In this document: in pieces, positions 17,435-25,416 of the stretch
How positions within the stretch are numbered: position 1 is the first letter of the stretch
How the letters are laid out: each line of letters opens with the position of its first letter
Source: Muricoccus roseus
GTDB taxonomy: Bacteria > Pseudomonadota > Alphaproteobacteria > Acetobacterales > Acetobacteraceae
Direction: 5' to 3'
Length of the DNA stretch: 64,000 bases
Assembly (NCBI RefSeq): GCF_900141905.1
Contig: NZ_FQZF01000014.1
Span: 1 to 64,000 of the forward strand
The notes under the pieces: model-generated
The model's input: the letters and a program-made list of their open reading frames with translations, nothing else
The model's database searches: none
What the model was told of the DNA's origin: nothing
Program-made: the position numbers and the translations under genes

Positions 17435-18346
17435 ATGGCGGCCATCGCGCGCCTTTGGAACAGCGATCTCTTCTGGTCCTTCCGCACCACGCCCACTGCG
17501 GTCATCTCGGCCGCGGTGGCGCTCGTCTGCATCCTCGGCGCGGTGCTGGCGCCGGTCCTGGCGCCCTATAATCCGTTCGACCTCGCCAGCCTCGACCTGA
17601 TGGACGCCTTCAACCCCCCGGCCTTCATGGAGGAGGGGTCCTGGGCCCATCCCTTCGGCACGGACGACCAGGGGCGGGACGTGCTCTCAGCCATCATGTA
17701 CGGCGCGCGCGTCTCGCTGCTGGTGGGCGTCTCGGCCACGGCCTTCGCCCTGGCGCTCGGCGTGCTGGTCGGCCTGCTGGCGGGCTATGCCGGCGGGGCG
17801 GTGGATGCGGTGCTCATGCGCATCGCCGATATCCAGCTCACCTTCCCCAACATCCTCATCGCCCTGCTGATCGACGGCGTGGCCCGCGCCGCCCTGCCGC
17901 GCGAGCTGCACGACCAGCTCGCGGTCTATGTGGTCATCGTCGCCATCGGCATTTCGGAATGGCCCAAATTCGCCCGCACCGTGCGCGGCTCCGCCCTGGT
18001 CGAGCGCAACAAGGAATACGTGCTGGCGGCGCGGGTCATCGGCATCTCCCCGGCCAGGATCATGCTGACGCATGTGCTGCCCAACGTCCTCGGGCCGCTT
18101 CTCGTCCTCGCCACCCTCAATCTCGGCCTCGCCATCCTCTCGGAGGCGACCCTCTCCTTCCTCGGCGTCGGCGTGCCGCCGACCCAGCCCTCCCTCGGCA
18201 CCCTCATCCGCATCGGCAACGACTTCCTCTTCAGCGGGGAGTGGTGGATCGCGATCTTCCCCGGCCTGGCGTTGGTGGCGATGGTGCTGTCGGTGAACCT
18301 GCTGGGCGACTGGCTGCGCGACGCCCTCAACCCGAGGCTCCGCTGA
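17435..18346 (+). CDS. Peptide-type ABC transporter permease (DppC-like), cluster 1
   Basis: A 303-residue inner-membrane permease with the DppC layout: an N-terminal helix (AVISAAVALVCILGAVLAPVL), the family motif HPFGTDDQGRDVLSAIMYGAR, a central permease domain, the EAA-type loop near LVERNKEYVLAARVIG, and a closing GDWLRDALNPRLR. It starts three bases after the first permease stops. Its stop overlaps the next start (TGATG). It should pair with the preceding permease to form the channel. Confidence 0.94.
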   Translation: MAAIARLWNSDLFWSFRTTPTAVISAAVALVCILGAVLAPVLAPYNPFDLASLDLMDAFNPPAFMEEGSWAHPFGTDDQGRDVLSAIMYGARVSLLVGVSATAFALALGVLVGLLAGYAGGAVDAVLMRIADIQLTFPNILIALLIDGVARAALPRELHDQLAVYVVIVAIGISEWPKFARTVRGSALVERNKEYVLAARVIGISPARIMLTHVLPNVLGPLLVLATLNLGLAILSEATLSFLGVGVPPTQPSLGTLIRIGNDFLFSGEWWIAIFPGLALVAMVLSVNLLGDWLRDALNPRLR

Positions 18347-19335
18347 TGGCAGCCCTTCTCGAGGTCCGCGACCTCGTCGTCGAATTCCCCACCCGCCGCG
18401 GCACCCTGCGGGCGCTGGACGAGGTCTCCTTCGACATCGCGCCCGGCGAGGTGCTGGGCGTGGTCGGCGAATCCGGCGCGGGCAAGTCGATGACCGGGGC
18501 CGCCATCATCGGCCTGCTGGAGCCGCCGGGGCGGATCGCCGGCGGCTCCATCTCCCTGCGCGGGCAGCGAATCGACAACCTGTCCCGGCGGGAGATGCGC
18601 CGGATCCGCGGCAAGCGGATCGGCGCCATCTTCCAGGACCCGCTGACCACGCTGAACCCGCTCTACACCGTCGGCCGGCAGCTCACCGAGACGATGCAGA
18701 CGCATCTGGACATCGACGCCGCCGAGGCCCGCCGCCGCGCCATCGGCTGGCTGGAGATGGTAGGGATCCCCGCCGCCGCCGAGCGGATCGACGCCTACCC
18801 CCACCAGTTCTCCGGCGGCATGCGCCAGCGCGTCGTCATTGCCCTCGCCCTCTGCGCGGAGCCGGAGATGGTGGTGGCGGATGAGCCCACCACCGCGCTG
18901 GACGTGTCCATCCAGGCCCAGGTCATCGCGCTGCTGAAGCGCCTGACGCGGGAGAAGGGGACCTCCGTGATGCTCATCACCCACGACATGGGCGTGATCG
19001 CCGAAACGGCGGACCGGGTGGCCGTGATGTATGCCGGACGGGTGGCCGAGATCGGCCCGGTGCGCTCGGTCGTGAAGGCGGCCTCCCACCCCTATTCGGC
19101 GGGGCTCATGGCCTCCATCCCGCCGCTCTCGCACCGAGTGGAGCATTTGCCCCAGATCGACGGCGCCATGCCGCGCCTGACCGCCATTCCCACGGGCTGC
19201 GCCTATAACCCGCGCTGCCCGCATGTCTTCGACCGGTGCAAGGTGGAGCGGCCGGAGCTGCTCCCCGCCAATGAGACGCGGGCGGCCTGCTGGCTCTTCG
19301 ACAGCCACGCCCCGCGGGAGCGTGCCCATGTCTGA
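18346..19335 (+). CDS. Peptide ABC transporter ATP-binding protein (DppD-like), cluster 1
   Basis: A 329-residue ATPase. The Walker A GESGAGKS is at about residues 42-49, then FQDPLTTLNP (Q-loop), the signature FSGGMRQRV, the Walker [12 protein letters not shown], and the switch ITHDMG. The C-terminal oligopeptide-transporter extension carries three cysteines (CAYNPRCPHVFDRC), a pattern seen where these ATPases bind an iron-sulfur cluster. The start is the ATG at 18346 in the TGATG overlap; the frame is open further upstream but the extra residues are not conserved. Confidence 0.94.
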   Translation: MAALLEVRDLVVEFPTRRGTLRALDEVSFDIAPGEVLGVVGESGAGKSMTGAAIIGLLEPPGRIAGGSISLRGQRIDNLSRREMRRIRGKRIGAIFQDPLTTLNPLYTVGRQLTETMQTHLDIDAAEARRRAIGWLEMVGIPAAAERIDAYPHQFSGGMRQRVVIALALCAEPEMVVADEPTTALDVSIQAQVIALLKRLTREKGTSVMLITHDMGVIAETADRVAVMYAGRVAEIGPVRSVVKAASHPYSAGLMASIPPLSHRVEHLPQIDGAMPRLTAIPTGCAYNPRCPHVFDRCKVERPELLPANETRAACWLFDSHAPRERAHV

Positions 19336-20389
19336 GGCCCTGGTGGCGCGCATCCCTGAGGCGCCCAACTTCGAGGCGCCCATCTTCGAGGCACGCGACC
19401 TCAGCCGCGCCTTCGACGTCTCCAAGCCCGTCCTCCAGCGCCTGATCGCGCGGGAGGGGAAGCGCCTCCTCCGCGCCGTGGATGGCGTCTCCTTCGCCAT
19501 CCCGCGCGGCACGACCCTGTCCCTGGTCGGCGAAAGCGGCTGCGGCAAGTCCACCGTCGCGCGGCTGGCCGTCGGCCTCTACGAGCCGAGCGGCGGAGAG
19601 GCCCTGTTCGAGGGGCAGGATCTGGCGGAGGCCCGGAAATCCGTCGCGCAGCGCCGCCGCATGCAGATGATTTTCCAGGACCCCTATGCCAGCCTGAACC
19701 CGCGCTGGCGGGTGGCCGACATCATTGGCGAGCCGATCCGGGCCTTCGGCATCGCGAATGGCGGAGCCGCCCTGCGTGAGAAGGTGGGGGCGCTGCTGCG
19801 GCAGGTCGGGCTTTCGCCCGCGGACGGCAACCGCTTCCCGCATGAGTTCTCCGGTGGGCAGCGGCAGCGCATCTCCATCGCCCGCGCCCTGTCCTCCAAC
19901 CCCGATTTCCTGGTCTGCGACGAGCCGACCTCCGCCCTCGACGTCTCGGTGCAGGCGCAGATCCTGAACCTGATGAAGGACCTCCAGCGCCGGCTGGGCC
20001 TGACCTATCTCTTCATCAGCCACAACCTGGCCGTGGTGCGGCAGGTGAGCGACCAGGTGGGGGTCATGTATCTCGGCCGGATCGTCGAATCCGCCCCGGC
20101 GGAGCGGCTCTTCACCACGCCGCGCCACCCCTATACGCGCGCCCTGATGGAGGCGATCCCCGACCTCGACATGGTGGGGAAGGAACGCCAGCCCGTGGGC
20201 GGCGAAGTTCCAAGCCCGATCAACCCGCCCTCCGGCTGCACCTTCAACCCGCGCTGCCCGCTGGCGAACGACCGCTGCCGGGCCGAGCGGCCGGCGCTCA
20301 TCGCCGCGCGGGGCACGCCCGAGACGCTGGTGGCCTGCCATGCCGTGGAGGAAGGCCGGGACGGGTTCGAGAGCCGGGTCGCCGCCTGA
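19328..20389 (+). CDS. Peptide ABC transporter ATP-binding protein (DppF-like), cluster 1
   Basis: A 353-residue ATPase, second of the pair. The Walker [19 protein letters not shown], the signature FSGGQRQRI, the Walker B VCDEPTSALD and SHNLAVV are all present. The C-terminal extension contains CTFNPRCPLANDRC. It starts at the ATG at 19328, eight bases before the upstream stop ends. The N-terminus has an unusual repeated acidic stretch (EAPNFEAPIFEARD). It closes the operon and faces the convergent glycosyltransferase-like gene. Confidence 0.94.
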   Translation: MSEALVARIPEAPNFEAPIFEARDLSRAFDVSKPVLQRLIAREGKRLLRAVDGVSFAIPRGTTLSLVGESGCGKSTVARLAVGLYEPSGGEALFEGQDLAEARKSVAQRRRMQMIFQDPYASLNPRWRVADIIGEPIRAFGIANGGAALREKVGALLRQVGLSPADGNRFPHEFSGGQRQRISIARALSSNPDFLVCDEPTSALDVSVQAQILNLMKDLQRRLGLTYLFISHNLAVVRQVSDQVGVMYLGRIVESAPAERLFTTPRHPYTRALMEAIPDLDMVGKERQPVGGEVPSPINPPSGCTFNPRCPLANDRCRAERPALIAARGTPETLVACHAVEEGRDGFESRVAA

Positions 20390-20392
20390 GCC

Positions 20393-20415
20393 GCGGCCGC
20401 CCTGCGGCAGGCCGC
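20393..20415. terminator. GC-rich hairpin between convergent genes
   Basis: GCGGCCGCC (20393-20401) pairs with GGC-A-GGCCGC (20406-20415), with one bulged base and a CTGC loop. It lies between the ATPase stop and the convergent gene end at 20434. It lacks a T tract, so its termination strength is uncertain. Confidence 0.35.
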
Positions 20416-20433
20416 CCCCCTCCCTGACCTGCC

Positions 20434-21297
20434 TCAGGCGGTCGGCGCGGCCTCGGCCTGCCTCGCCTGCCGCTGCTCCCATTGCGCGACGAGCTGCCGC
20501 AGCGCGGCAACGAGGGCCTCCGGCTCTGCCGCCGCCTCTCCCATCGCATCGATATCCGGGGCTGGCACCTTCAGCGCCGCGGCCAGGGAGGGGAGAAGGA
20601 GATCCGGCGGCTCGCCGCTGCGCCGGAGCGACTGCGCCACGTCGCGCGCGATCCGGCGAACCCGCTGCGCCGGGTCGCGCTCCGCCGCGCGCAGCACCTG
20701 GCGCGTGAAGCTGGCCTCGGGCGAGTTGATGAGGGCGGCGCTTTCATAGTGGAAGGCGTCGGTGAGCGCCGGCTGCCGCCGCAGCACCGCATGCAGCAGC
20801 CTTTGGTCGTCCGGCTGGTCCACCCACTCGACCGCCGCGCGCAGGCGCTCCAGTGGCAAAGCGTCCAGCCCCTCCATCCAAAGCCGCGCGATCCGCTGGG
20901 TGTCGGGATGCGCGCAATTCGCGAAGAACACGCCGTCATTGACGTTCCAGGGCTCCGGCCCGCTGCCCCGGGCGATGATGAAGGAGCGGTCGGCATGGGT
21001 GTCGAGATAGGTGGCGATGTCGAAGCGGCGGTCATGCACATAGGCATCGGCATCCAGGTGCAGGAACCAGCCCCCGTATCCCTGCGCCACCAGGTCGTGC
21101 AGGAAGAGGATGCGATTGTAGCAGGCCTGCCAGGGGTGGAAGCCGTAGAGAACCGCCTGAACGCAGGCATATCGGACCTTGCGGCGCCGGCAGAAGTCGC
21201 GGTTCGGCCGGGCCGTCAGCCGCAGCATCTCGAAGTAGTTCACCGGGTCGGCGGATTGCACCATCACCGCGCGCTCGTCCGGCACCGGCCTGAACAT
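20434..21297 (-). CDS. Glycosyltransferase-like protein (GT-A fold, probable)
   Basis: A 287-residue protein without signal peptide or membrane segments. The first 170 residues look like a GT-A nucleotide-sugar transferase: the helix RRRKVRYACVQAVLYG, then ILFLHDLVAQGYGGWFLHLDADAYVHD, where DADAY serves as the metal-binding DxD-type motif, and WNVNDGVFFANC, which resembles the acceptor loop in GMA12/MNN10-type galactosyltransferases. The C-terminal third is helical and Ala/Gln-rich. No polysaccharide cluster surrounds it. The start at 21297 is the only clear one. The family assignment is by motif only. Confidence 0.6.
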   Translation of the reverse strand: MFRPVPDERAVMVQSADPVNYFEMLRLTARPNRDFCRRRKVRYACVQAVLYGFHPWQACYNRILFLHDLVAQGYGGWFLHLDADAYVHDRRFDIATYLDTHADRSFIIARGSGPEPWNVNDGVFFANCAHPDTQRIARLWMEGLDALPLERLRAAVEWVDQPDDQRLLHAVLRRQPALTDAFHYESAALINSPEASFTRQVLRAAERDPAQRVRRIARDVAQSLRRSGEPPDLLLPSLAAALKVPAPDIDAMGEAAAEPEALVAALRQLVAQWEQRQARQAEAAPTA

Positions 21298-21308
21298 CGA
21301 CGTCTCCT

Positions 21309-21785
21309 TCAGCGCGCCGTGGGCACCACCGCCACGGCGCTGAAGGGCGATCCTTCCACCAGCCTGGTGGACCAGGCCAGATACACGACGGCGCCCCGCT
21401 GTTCGTCGATGAAGCGGTGCACGCGGGTTTCCTTGAAGAACAGGCTCGTGGAGCTTTCATGCACCACCTCGCCCCGCTCCCCCCGGGCGGCGCCGGGCAG
21501 GATCTCCACCGGACCAGTGGCGGTGCAGGAGAGGGCGAATCGCGCCGGGTCCTCGGCCACCCCCACCATTCCCGAGATGCCGCCGGTACGGGCCTGGCTG
21601 ATGTAGCAGGCCACGTTGCGCACCTCGGGGTCATCGAAACGCTCCACCACCACGCGGTGGCTCCGGGTCAGGCCCATATTGGTCATGGCGGTGTTCACAT
21701 AGCCGATCTGAGCCGTCTCGTCGGCCGCGGCGGCAGGGCCGGCGAGGGCGGTGGCGGCGAGCAGGGCGAGGGCGGTGCGGCGCAT
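21309..21785 (-). CDS. CreA family periplasmic protein
   Basis: A 158-residue protein with a clear signal peptide (ALALLAATALAGPAAA, cut near residue 21). The mature part has the CreA family signature: VERFDDPEVRNVACYISQA, then GMVGVAEDPARFALSC and ETRVHRFIDEQRG. CreA homologues are small periplasmic proteins of unknown function, found widely in proteobacteria. The start is set at the ATG at 21785, which begins the signal peptide; the frame is open further upstream without homology. The neighbours on the same strand are a glycosyltransferase-like gene downstream and gamma-glutamyltransferase upstream. Confidence 0.88.
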   Translation of the reverse strand: MRRTALALLAATALAGPAAAADETAQIGYVNTAMTNMGLTRSHRVVVERFDDPEVRNVACYISQARTGGISGMVGVAEDPARFALSCTATGPVEILPGAARGERGEVVHESSTSLFFKETRVHRFIDEQRGAVVYLAWSTRLVEGSPFSAVAVVPTAR

Positions 21786-21837
21786 GGGAGTTCTCCAGGG
21801 ATGGGCGCATAGCGCGCGGCGTGCGGGGGAGTTAGGG

Positions 21838-23526
21838 TCAGTCACCGACCGCAACACCCTCCCGCCGTGGATCGGCGCCGCCGACCAGCCCGGCGGCCGT
21901 GAGCCTGATCGCCTGGAGGCCGGAGACCATCGGCCGGATCTCCACCCGCTGCCCCCGGGCCTGGAGCGCCGCGGCCAGTTCCGCGGCCGAGCTTCCCTCC
22001 TCCAGTTCCACGGCCCCGCCGACCGTGCCGACATGCGGCAGGGAGACCGCGTCCTGCGGCGAGAGGTTCCAGTCGAGCATCCCAACCAGGGCCTGGGCCA
22101 CATAGCCGATGATCCGGGACCCTCCGGGCGAGCCGAGCACGGCCAGGAGCTTGCCCCCGGAATCGAGGACCAGGCTCGGGGACATGGAGGAGCGCGGCCG
22201 CTTGCCGCCCTGGACCCGGTTGGCGATGGGCCGGCCCTCGAGGTCCGGCCGGAAGGAGAAATCGGTCAGCTCGTTGTTGAGGATGAAGCCGGCGACCATC
22301 AGCCGGGCGCCGAAGGCATCTTCCACCGTTGTCGTCATGGAGACGGCATTGCCGGCGGAATCGACGACCGAGACATGGCTTGTGCCGTTCTCCACGGCCT
22401 CCGGCATGGGCGCGTGGCGCCGTGTCTCGCGCCAGCGTGGATTGCCGGCGCGTGGCTCGGCGATCGCGCGGCCCGGGGCGACGAGTTGGGCGCGCAGGGT
22501 TAGGTAGGTCGGGTCGAGAAGGCCACGCACCGGCACCGGGACGAAATCGGAATCGGCCAGGTATTGCGCCCGGTCCGCGAAGGCGAGGCGCCCCGCTTCG
22601 GCGAGGAGATGCGCGGCTTGCGGTCCGCGCGGATCGAGGTGCGGCATGTCGAAATGCTCCAGCACCCCGAGGATCTGCCCCACGGCCACGCCGCCGGAGG
22701 ACGGGGGTGGGAAGCCGCAGATCCGGAAGGCGCGGTAGGGGTAGCAGAGGGGCTGGCGTTCCTTGGCGGAATAGACGGCGAGATCGTCCACCGTCATGAG
22801 CCCGCCCTCTCCGTGGCCGCGCACCGCGCTGGCGATGGTCGAGGCAATCCCGCCGCGCAGCAGCGCCGCGGCACCCTCCCTGGCGACCAGGCGGAAGGTC
22901 TCGGCCAGTGCGGGATTCTGCAGCCGCTCACCAGCCTGCAACGGACGGTCGCCGCCGCGCAGGAAATACTCGCGCGTGCTCGGGTGCCGCGCGAGGCGCG
23001 CCGCATCGGAGGCAATGGCCTCGGCCAGCCGCGCGGAGACAGGGAATCCCTCCTCGGAGAGCTCGATGGCCCGCTGCCAGAGGGAATCCCAGGGCAGCTT
23101 GCCGTGGCGGCGATGGGCCATCTCCAGCATGGCCACGGCGCCGGGCACGCCGACGCTGCGGCCGGAGAGGACCGCGTCATAGAAGGGCAGGGGCGTGCCG
23201 TCGGGGCGGAGGAAGAGGTCGGGCTGCGCGCCGGCCGGGGCGGCCTCCCGGCCGTCGAAGGCCGTGACCGCGCCGGCAGCGCCATCCCAATGCAGCAGCA
23301 GCGCACCGCCGCCGATGCCGCTGGATTGCGGTTCCACGAGGGTCAGCACCGCCTGGATCGCCACGGCGGCGTCCACCGCGCCACCTCCCCGGCGGAGCAC
23401 CTCCAGCCCTGCCTCCGCCGCGATCGGATGCGCCGCCGCCACCATATGCCGCTGCGCGACGGCAGGCGTCTGGGCGAGGGCGGGCAGGGCACCGAGGAGC
23501 AACAGGGCGGCTATGATGAGGCGCAT
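21838..23526 (-). CDS. ggt: Gamma-glutamyltransferase
   Basis: A 562-residue N-terminal-nucleophile hydrolase with a signal peptide ([16 protein letters not shown]). It should be exported and cleave itself into two chains at Thr382, the first residue of TSHVSVVD in the conserved NGTSHVS motif. Other family features are [24 protein letters not shown] in the large chain and the oxyanion-type GSPGGSRI in the small chain. The enzyme transfers or hydrolyses gamma-glutamyl groups, for example from glutathione, in the periplasm. The start at 23526 begins the signal peptide. It diverges from the YraN gene across only 36 bases. Confidence 0.95.
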   Translation of the reverse strand: MRLIIAALLLLGALPALAQTPAVAQRHMVAAAHPIAAEAGLEVLRRGGGAVDAAVAIQAVLTLVEPQSSGIGGGALLLHWDGAAGAVTAFDGREAAPAGAQPDLFLRPDGTPLPFYDAVLSGRSVGVPGAVAMLEMAHRRHGKLPWDSLWQRAIELSEEGFPVSARLAEAIASDAARLARHPSTREYFLRGGDRPLQAGERLQNPALAETFRLVAREGAAALLRGGIASTIASAVRGHGEGGLMTVDDLAVYSAKERQPLCYPYRAFRICGFPPPSSGGVAVGQILGVLEHFDMPHLDPRGPQAAHLLAEAGRLAFADRAQYLADSDFVPVPVRGLLDPTYLTLRAQLVAPGRAIAEPRAGNPRWRETRRHAPMPEAVENGTSHVSVVDSAGNAVSMTTTVEDAFGARLMVAGFILNNELTDFSFRPDLEGRPIANRVQGGKRPRSSMSPSLVLDSGGKLLAVLGSPGGSRIIGYVAQALVGMLDWNLSPQDAVSLPHVGTVGGAVELEEGSSAAELAAALQARGQRVEIRPMVSGLQAIRLTAAGLVGGADPRREGVAVGD

Positions 23527-23562
23527 GGCCGACTCCGGTAATTCAGCGGCTATCCTGGCAGC

Positions 23563-23940
23563 ATGGACCCGCAAGCCAAGGAGCAGGCCCGCCGGGCCGC
23601 GGAGCGCCTGGGACAGGACGCCGAGGCACGTGCCGCCGCGGCCCTGGAGGCCCGCGGCTGGACGGTGCTCGCCCGGCGCGTCCGCACGCCTTCCGGCGAG
23701 CTGGACATCGTGGCGGAACGCGAGGGGCTTCTCGCCTTCGTGGAGGTCAAGGCCCGGGCGAAGCTCGCCGAGGCGGCCTTCTCCCTATCCGCCCGCCAGC
23801 AGGCGCGGATCATGGCCGCAGCGGAGGCCTGGCTCGCCGGGAATCCCGGCCATGGCGGGGCGGGGATGCGCTTCGACGTCATCCTCGTCGCACCCGAAGG
23901 CCTGCGCCGGGTCGCGGATGCCTTCCGCGCCTGGGGGTAG
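23563..23940 (+). CDS. YraN/UPF0102 family nuclease-like protein
   Basis: A 125-residue protein of the YraN family, which has a restriction-endonuclease-like fold. The core motif [21 protein letters not shown] (about residues 46-66) carries the Asp and the Glu-x-Lys of the putative active site. The function in cells is not established; homologues are near universal in bacteria. No signal peptide is present. It lies alone on the plus strand, divergent from ggt and convergent with mepA. Confidence 0.93.
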   Translation: MDPQAKEQARRAAERLGQDAEARAAAALEARGWTVLARRVRTPSGELDIVAEREGLLAFVEVKARAKLAEAAFSLSARQQARIMAAAEAWLAGNPGHGGAGMRFDVILVAPEGLRRVADAFRAWG

Positions 23941-23954
23941 GGGGCCCCTCCGCC

Positions 23955-24797
23955 TCAGCGCGCGGAGAGAATAGCGGGGCAGGCCGCCGGAAGCCGGGGC
24001 GGCGGACCGGGCGGGGCAGCGGTGCGGGGCGGGTTCCGCGCCTCCGGCGAGAGCCACCAGGCCAGGCCGGCGTCGCAGCCATCCCCGGCAGGGACAGGCG
24101 GCTGGTCCCGGCAGTCCGGGCTCCCGGATGGGCAGCGCAGGCGGATGTGCATGTGGCTGTCATGTCCGCGCCAGGGCCGCACGAGCCGCATCCAGGGCTC
24201 GCCGGCATGGGTGGCGCACAGGCTGCGCTTGATGCCGTGATTGACGAAGATGCGATCGACCCCGGGCAGTTCGGCGGCCATGCGGATCAGCCGCGCATGC
24301 GCGGGGGTGAAGAGGCGGGGATCGGCCTCCGACTGGTCCGGCAGCACCAGCGATTGCTCGGGGAGGGATTCCCGCGCCGAAGCCGACCGAAGCGACTTGG
24401 GGGAAAGATCCAGCCAGACATCGACATCGAGCCCTATCTGGTGACTTGCATGGCCAAATGGCAGCGGGCCGCCACGGGGCTGGCCGAGGTCGCCGATCCA
24501 TAAGTCTGGCAGCCCCGCCCGCCGCGCCCGCCCGGCCAGCTCGCGGATCGTGGCGATGAGCACGGGATGTCCCCAGTTGCGGTTGCGCGAAAGGCGCACC
24601 GCCTGCCAACCCGGACCCTCGGGCGGCAGCATCTCCGCCCCCTGGATGCAGCCAAGCGAGGTACCACCAATGCTGCGGGCCGGCCCAACAGCCGGGCCGG
24701 GCGCCGCAGCCCACTGGCTGGACGGCTGCGCCGCGGCCGGGCCGGCCAGCAGGACAGTGAGAAGGGCAAGGCGGGAAAGGCGGGAAAGGCTGCGCAT
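23955..24797 (-). CDS. mepA: Penicillin-insensitive murein endopeptidase
   Basis: A 280-residue periplasmic LAS-type peptidoglycan endopeptidase. The signal peptide (LALLTVLLAGPAAA) ends near residue 24. The zinc and active-site motifs are HASHQIGLDVDVW (His and Asp), VNHGIKRSLC and DSHMHIRLRC (His-x-His). Conserved cysteines suit a disulfide-bonded periplasmic protein. MepA cuts DD and LD cross-links. The start at 24797 begins the signal peptide; the open frame further upstream runs through the hairpin-rich spacer and is not conserved. Confidence 0.94.
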   Translation of the reverse strand: MRSLSRLSRLALLTVLLAGPAAAQPSSQWAAAPGPAVGPARSIGGTSLGCIQGAEMLPPEGPGWQAVRLSRNRNWGHPVLIATIRELAGRARRAGLPDLWIGDLGQPRGGPLPFGHASHQIGLDVDVWLDLSPKSLRSASARESLPEQSLVLPDQSEADPRLFTPAHARLIRMAAELPGVDRIFVNHGIKRSLCATHAGEPWMRLVRPWRGHDSHMHIRLRCPSGSPDCRDQPPVPAGDGCDAGLAWWLSPEARNPPRTAAPPGPPPRLPAACPAILSAR

Positions 24798-25139
24798 GAT
24801 GCGCCATTCTCCCCCGCCGCCGCCCGTCCCGCCAGGGCTCAGGCTTTCGTCTTTGGGGCATGCCGGGGAGGGCCCTGCCCTCCACCCGCCAAGGGCCTGA
24901 GGCCCTTGGAACCCCGTCTGACTGCCGTGGATACCCTGATCGAAGGGGTCTCTGGTGAGCGGGTGCTTTTCCTGCCTTCGCAGTCGCCTCGGGTCCATGA
25001 CCCGAGGCGCACCGTCAGCCCCGCGATTCCAAACTCGAAAAAGAAGATGATGGTGAGGGGGCCGGGGAGAGGAAGAATTCGTTCTTCCTCTCCCCGGGAC
25101 AGACAGACACCCCAGAACAAAGGCCCGTCGGCAACCGCG
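24798..25139. repeat. Hairpin-rich intergenic spacer, no gene
   Basis: The only long non-coding stretch of the window. It holds four inverted repeats: 24867-24873 with 24877-24883; 24889-24898 with 24900-24909 (perfect, one-base centre, CCAAGGGCCT type); 24985-24995 with 24999-25009 (perfect 11 bp, loop CAT); and 25062-25077 with 25082-25097 (perfect 16 bp around a TTCG loop). Open frames crossing it look like translated repeats rather than genes. It separates mepA from the small gene ending at 25140. Some of these repeats may be dispersed elements, some terminators. Confidence 0.7.
25062..25097 (-). terminator. Strong TTCG-loop hairpin after the type I secretion operon
   Basis: A 16-bp perfect stem, CCGGGGAGAGGAAGAA at 25062-25077 with its complement at 25082-25097, closed by the very stable TTCG tetraloop. 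It begins 42 bases beyond the stop of the 89-residue gene that ends the reverse-strand operon, so it is a good candidate for the operon end. A T-rich stretch follows on the reverse strand (complement of the A-rich 25039-25046). Confidence 0.6.
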
Positions 25140-25409
25140 TCAGCCCTGGAAGCGGAAGGCCGCCGGCGGCTCGGCCGGCTCCGGCGCGGCTTGCCCCGGC
25201 TGGGTCTCACGCGCCTTCGCCTCCACCTCGCGCAGGAGGCGGGTGAGGGCGCCGGCGACGGCGGGGAGCTGGGTGAGCGGGACGACCAGGAGCCCGGTCG
25301 GCACTGGCGTGCCCTTGCCGTCCTGCACGGCCAGCTTCAGGCGGGCGACGCCGTGGCGGACGGTGGCCTCGACGACGCCGTCGGCGAAGAGGGTGGGAAG
25401 ATCGGCCAT
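25140..25409 (-). CDS. Small protein of unknown function in type I secretion operon (89 aa)
   Basis: An 89-residue protein starting seven bases after the HlyD-like gene stops, so it is surely co-transcribed with it. The N-terminal half (DGVVEATVRHGVARLKLAV, then TGLLVVPLTQLP) looks like a small beta-rich domain; the middle is a helix (VAGALTRLLREVEAKA); the C-terminus is an Ala/Pro/Glu-rich tail ending FRFQG. It has no signal peptide or membrane segment, so it is probably cytosolic. I do not recognise the family. A secretion accessory or chaperone role is only suggested by position. Confidence 0.7.
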   Translation of the reverse strand: MADLPTLFADGVVEATVRHGVARLKLAVQDGKGTPVPTGLLVVPLTQLPAVAGALTRLLREVEAKARETQPGQAAPEPAEPPAAFRFQG

Positions 25410-25416
25410 CTCGGTC

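Noticed and set aside
24839-25210. A 123-codon reverse frame through the hairpin-rich spacer
   Set aside because: It translates inverted repeats and overlaps the end of the 89-residue gene; no ribosome site or recognisable domain.
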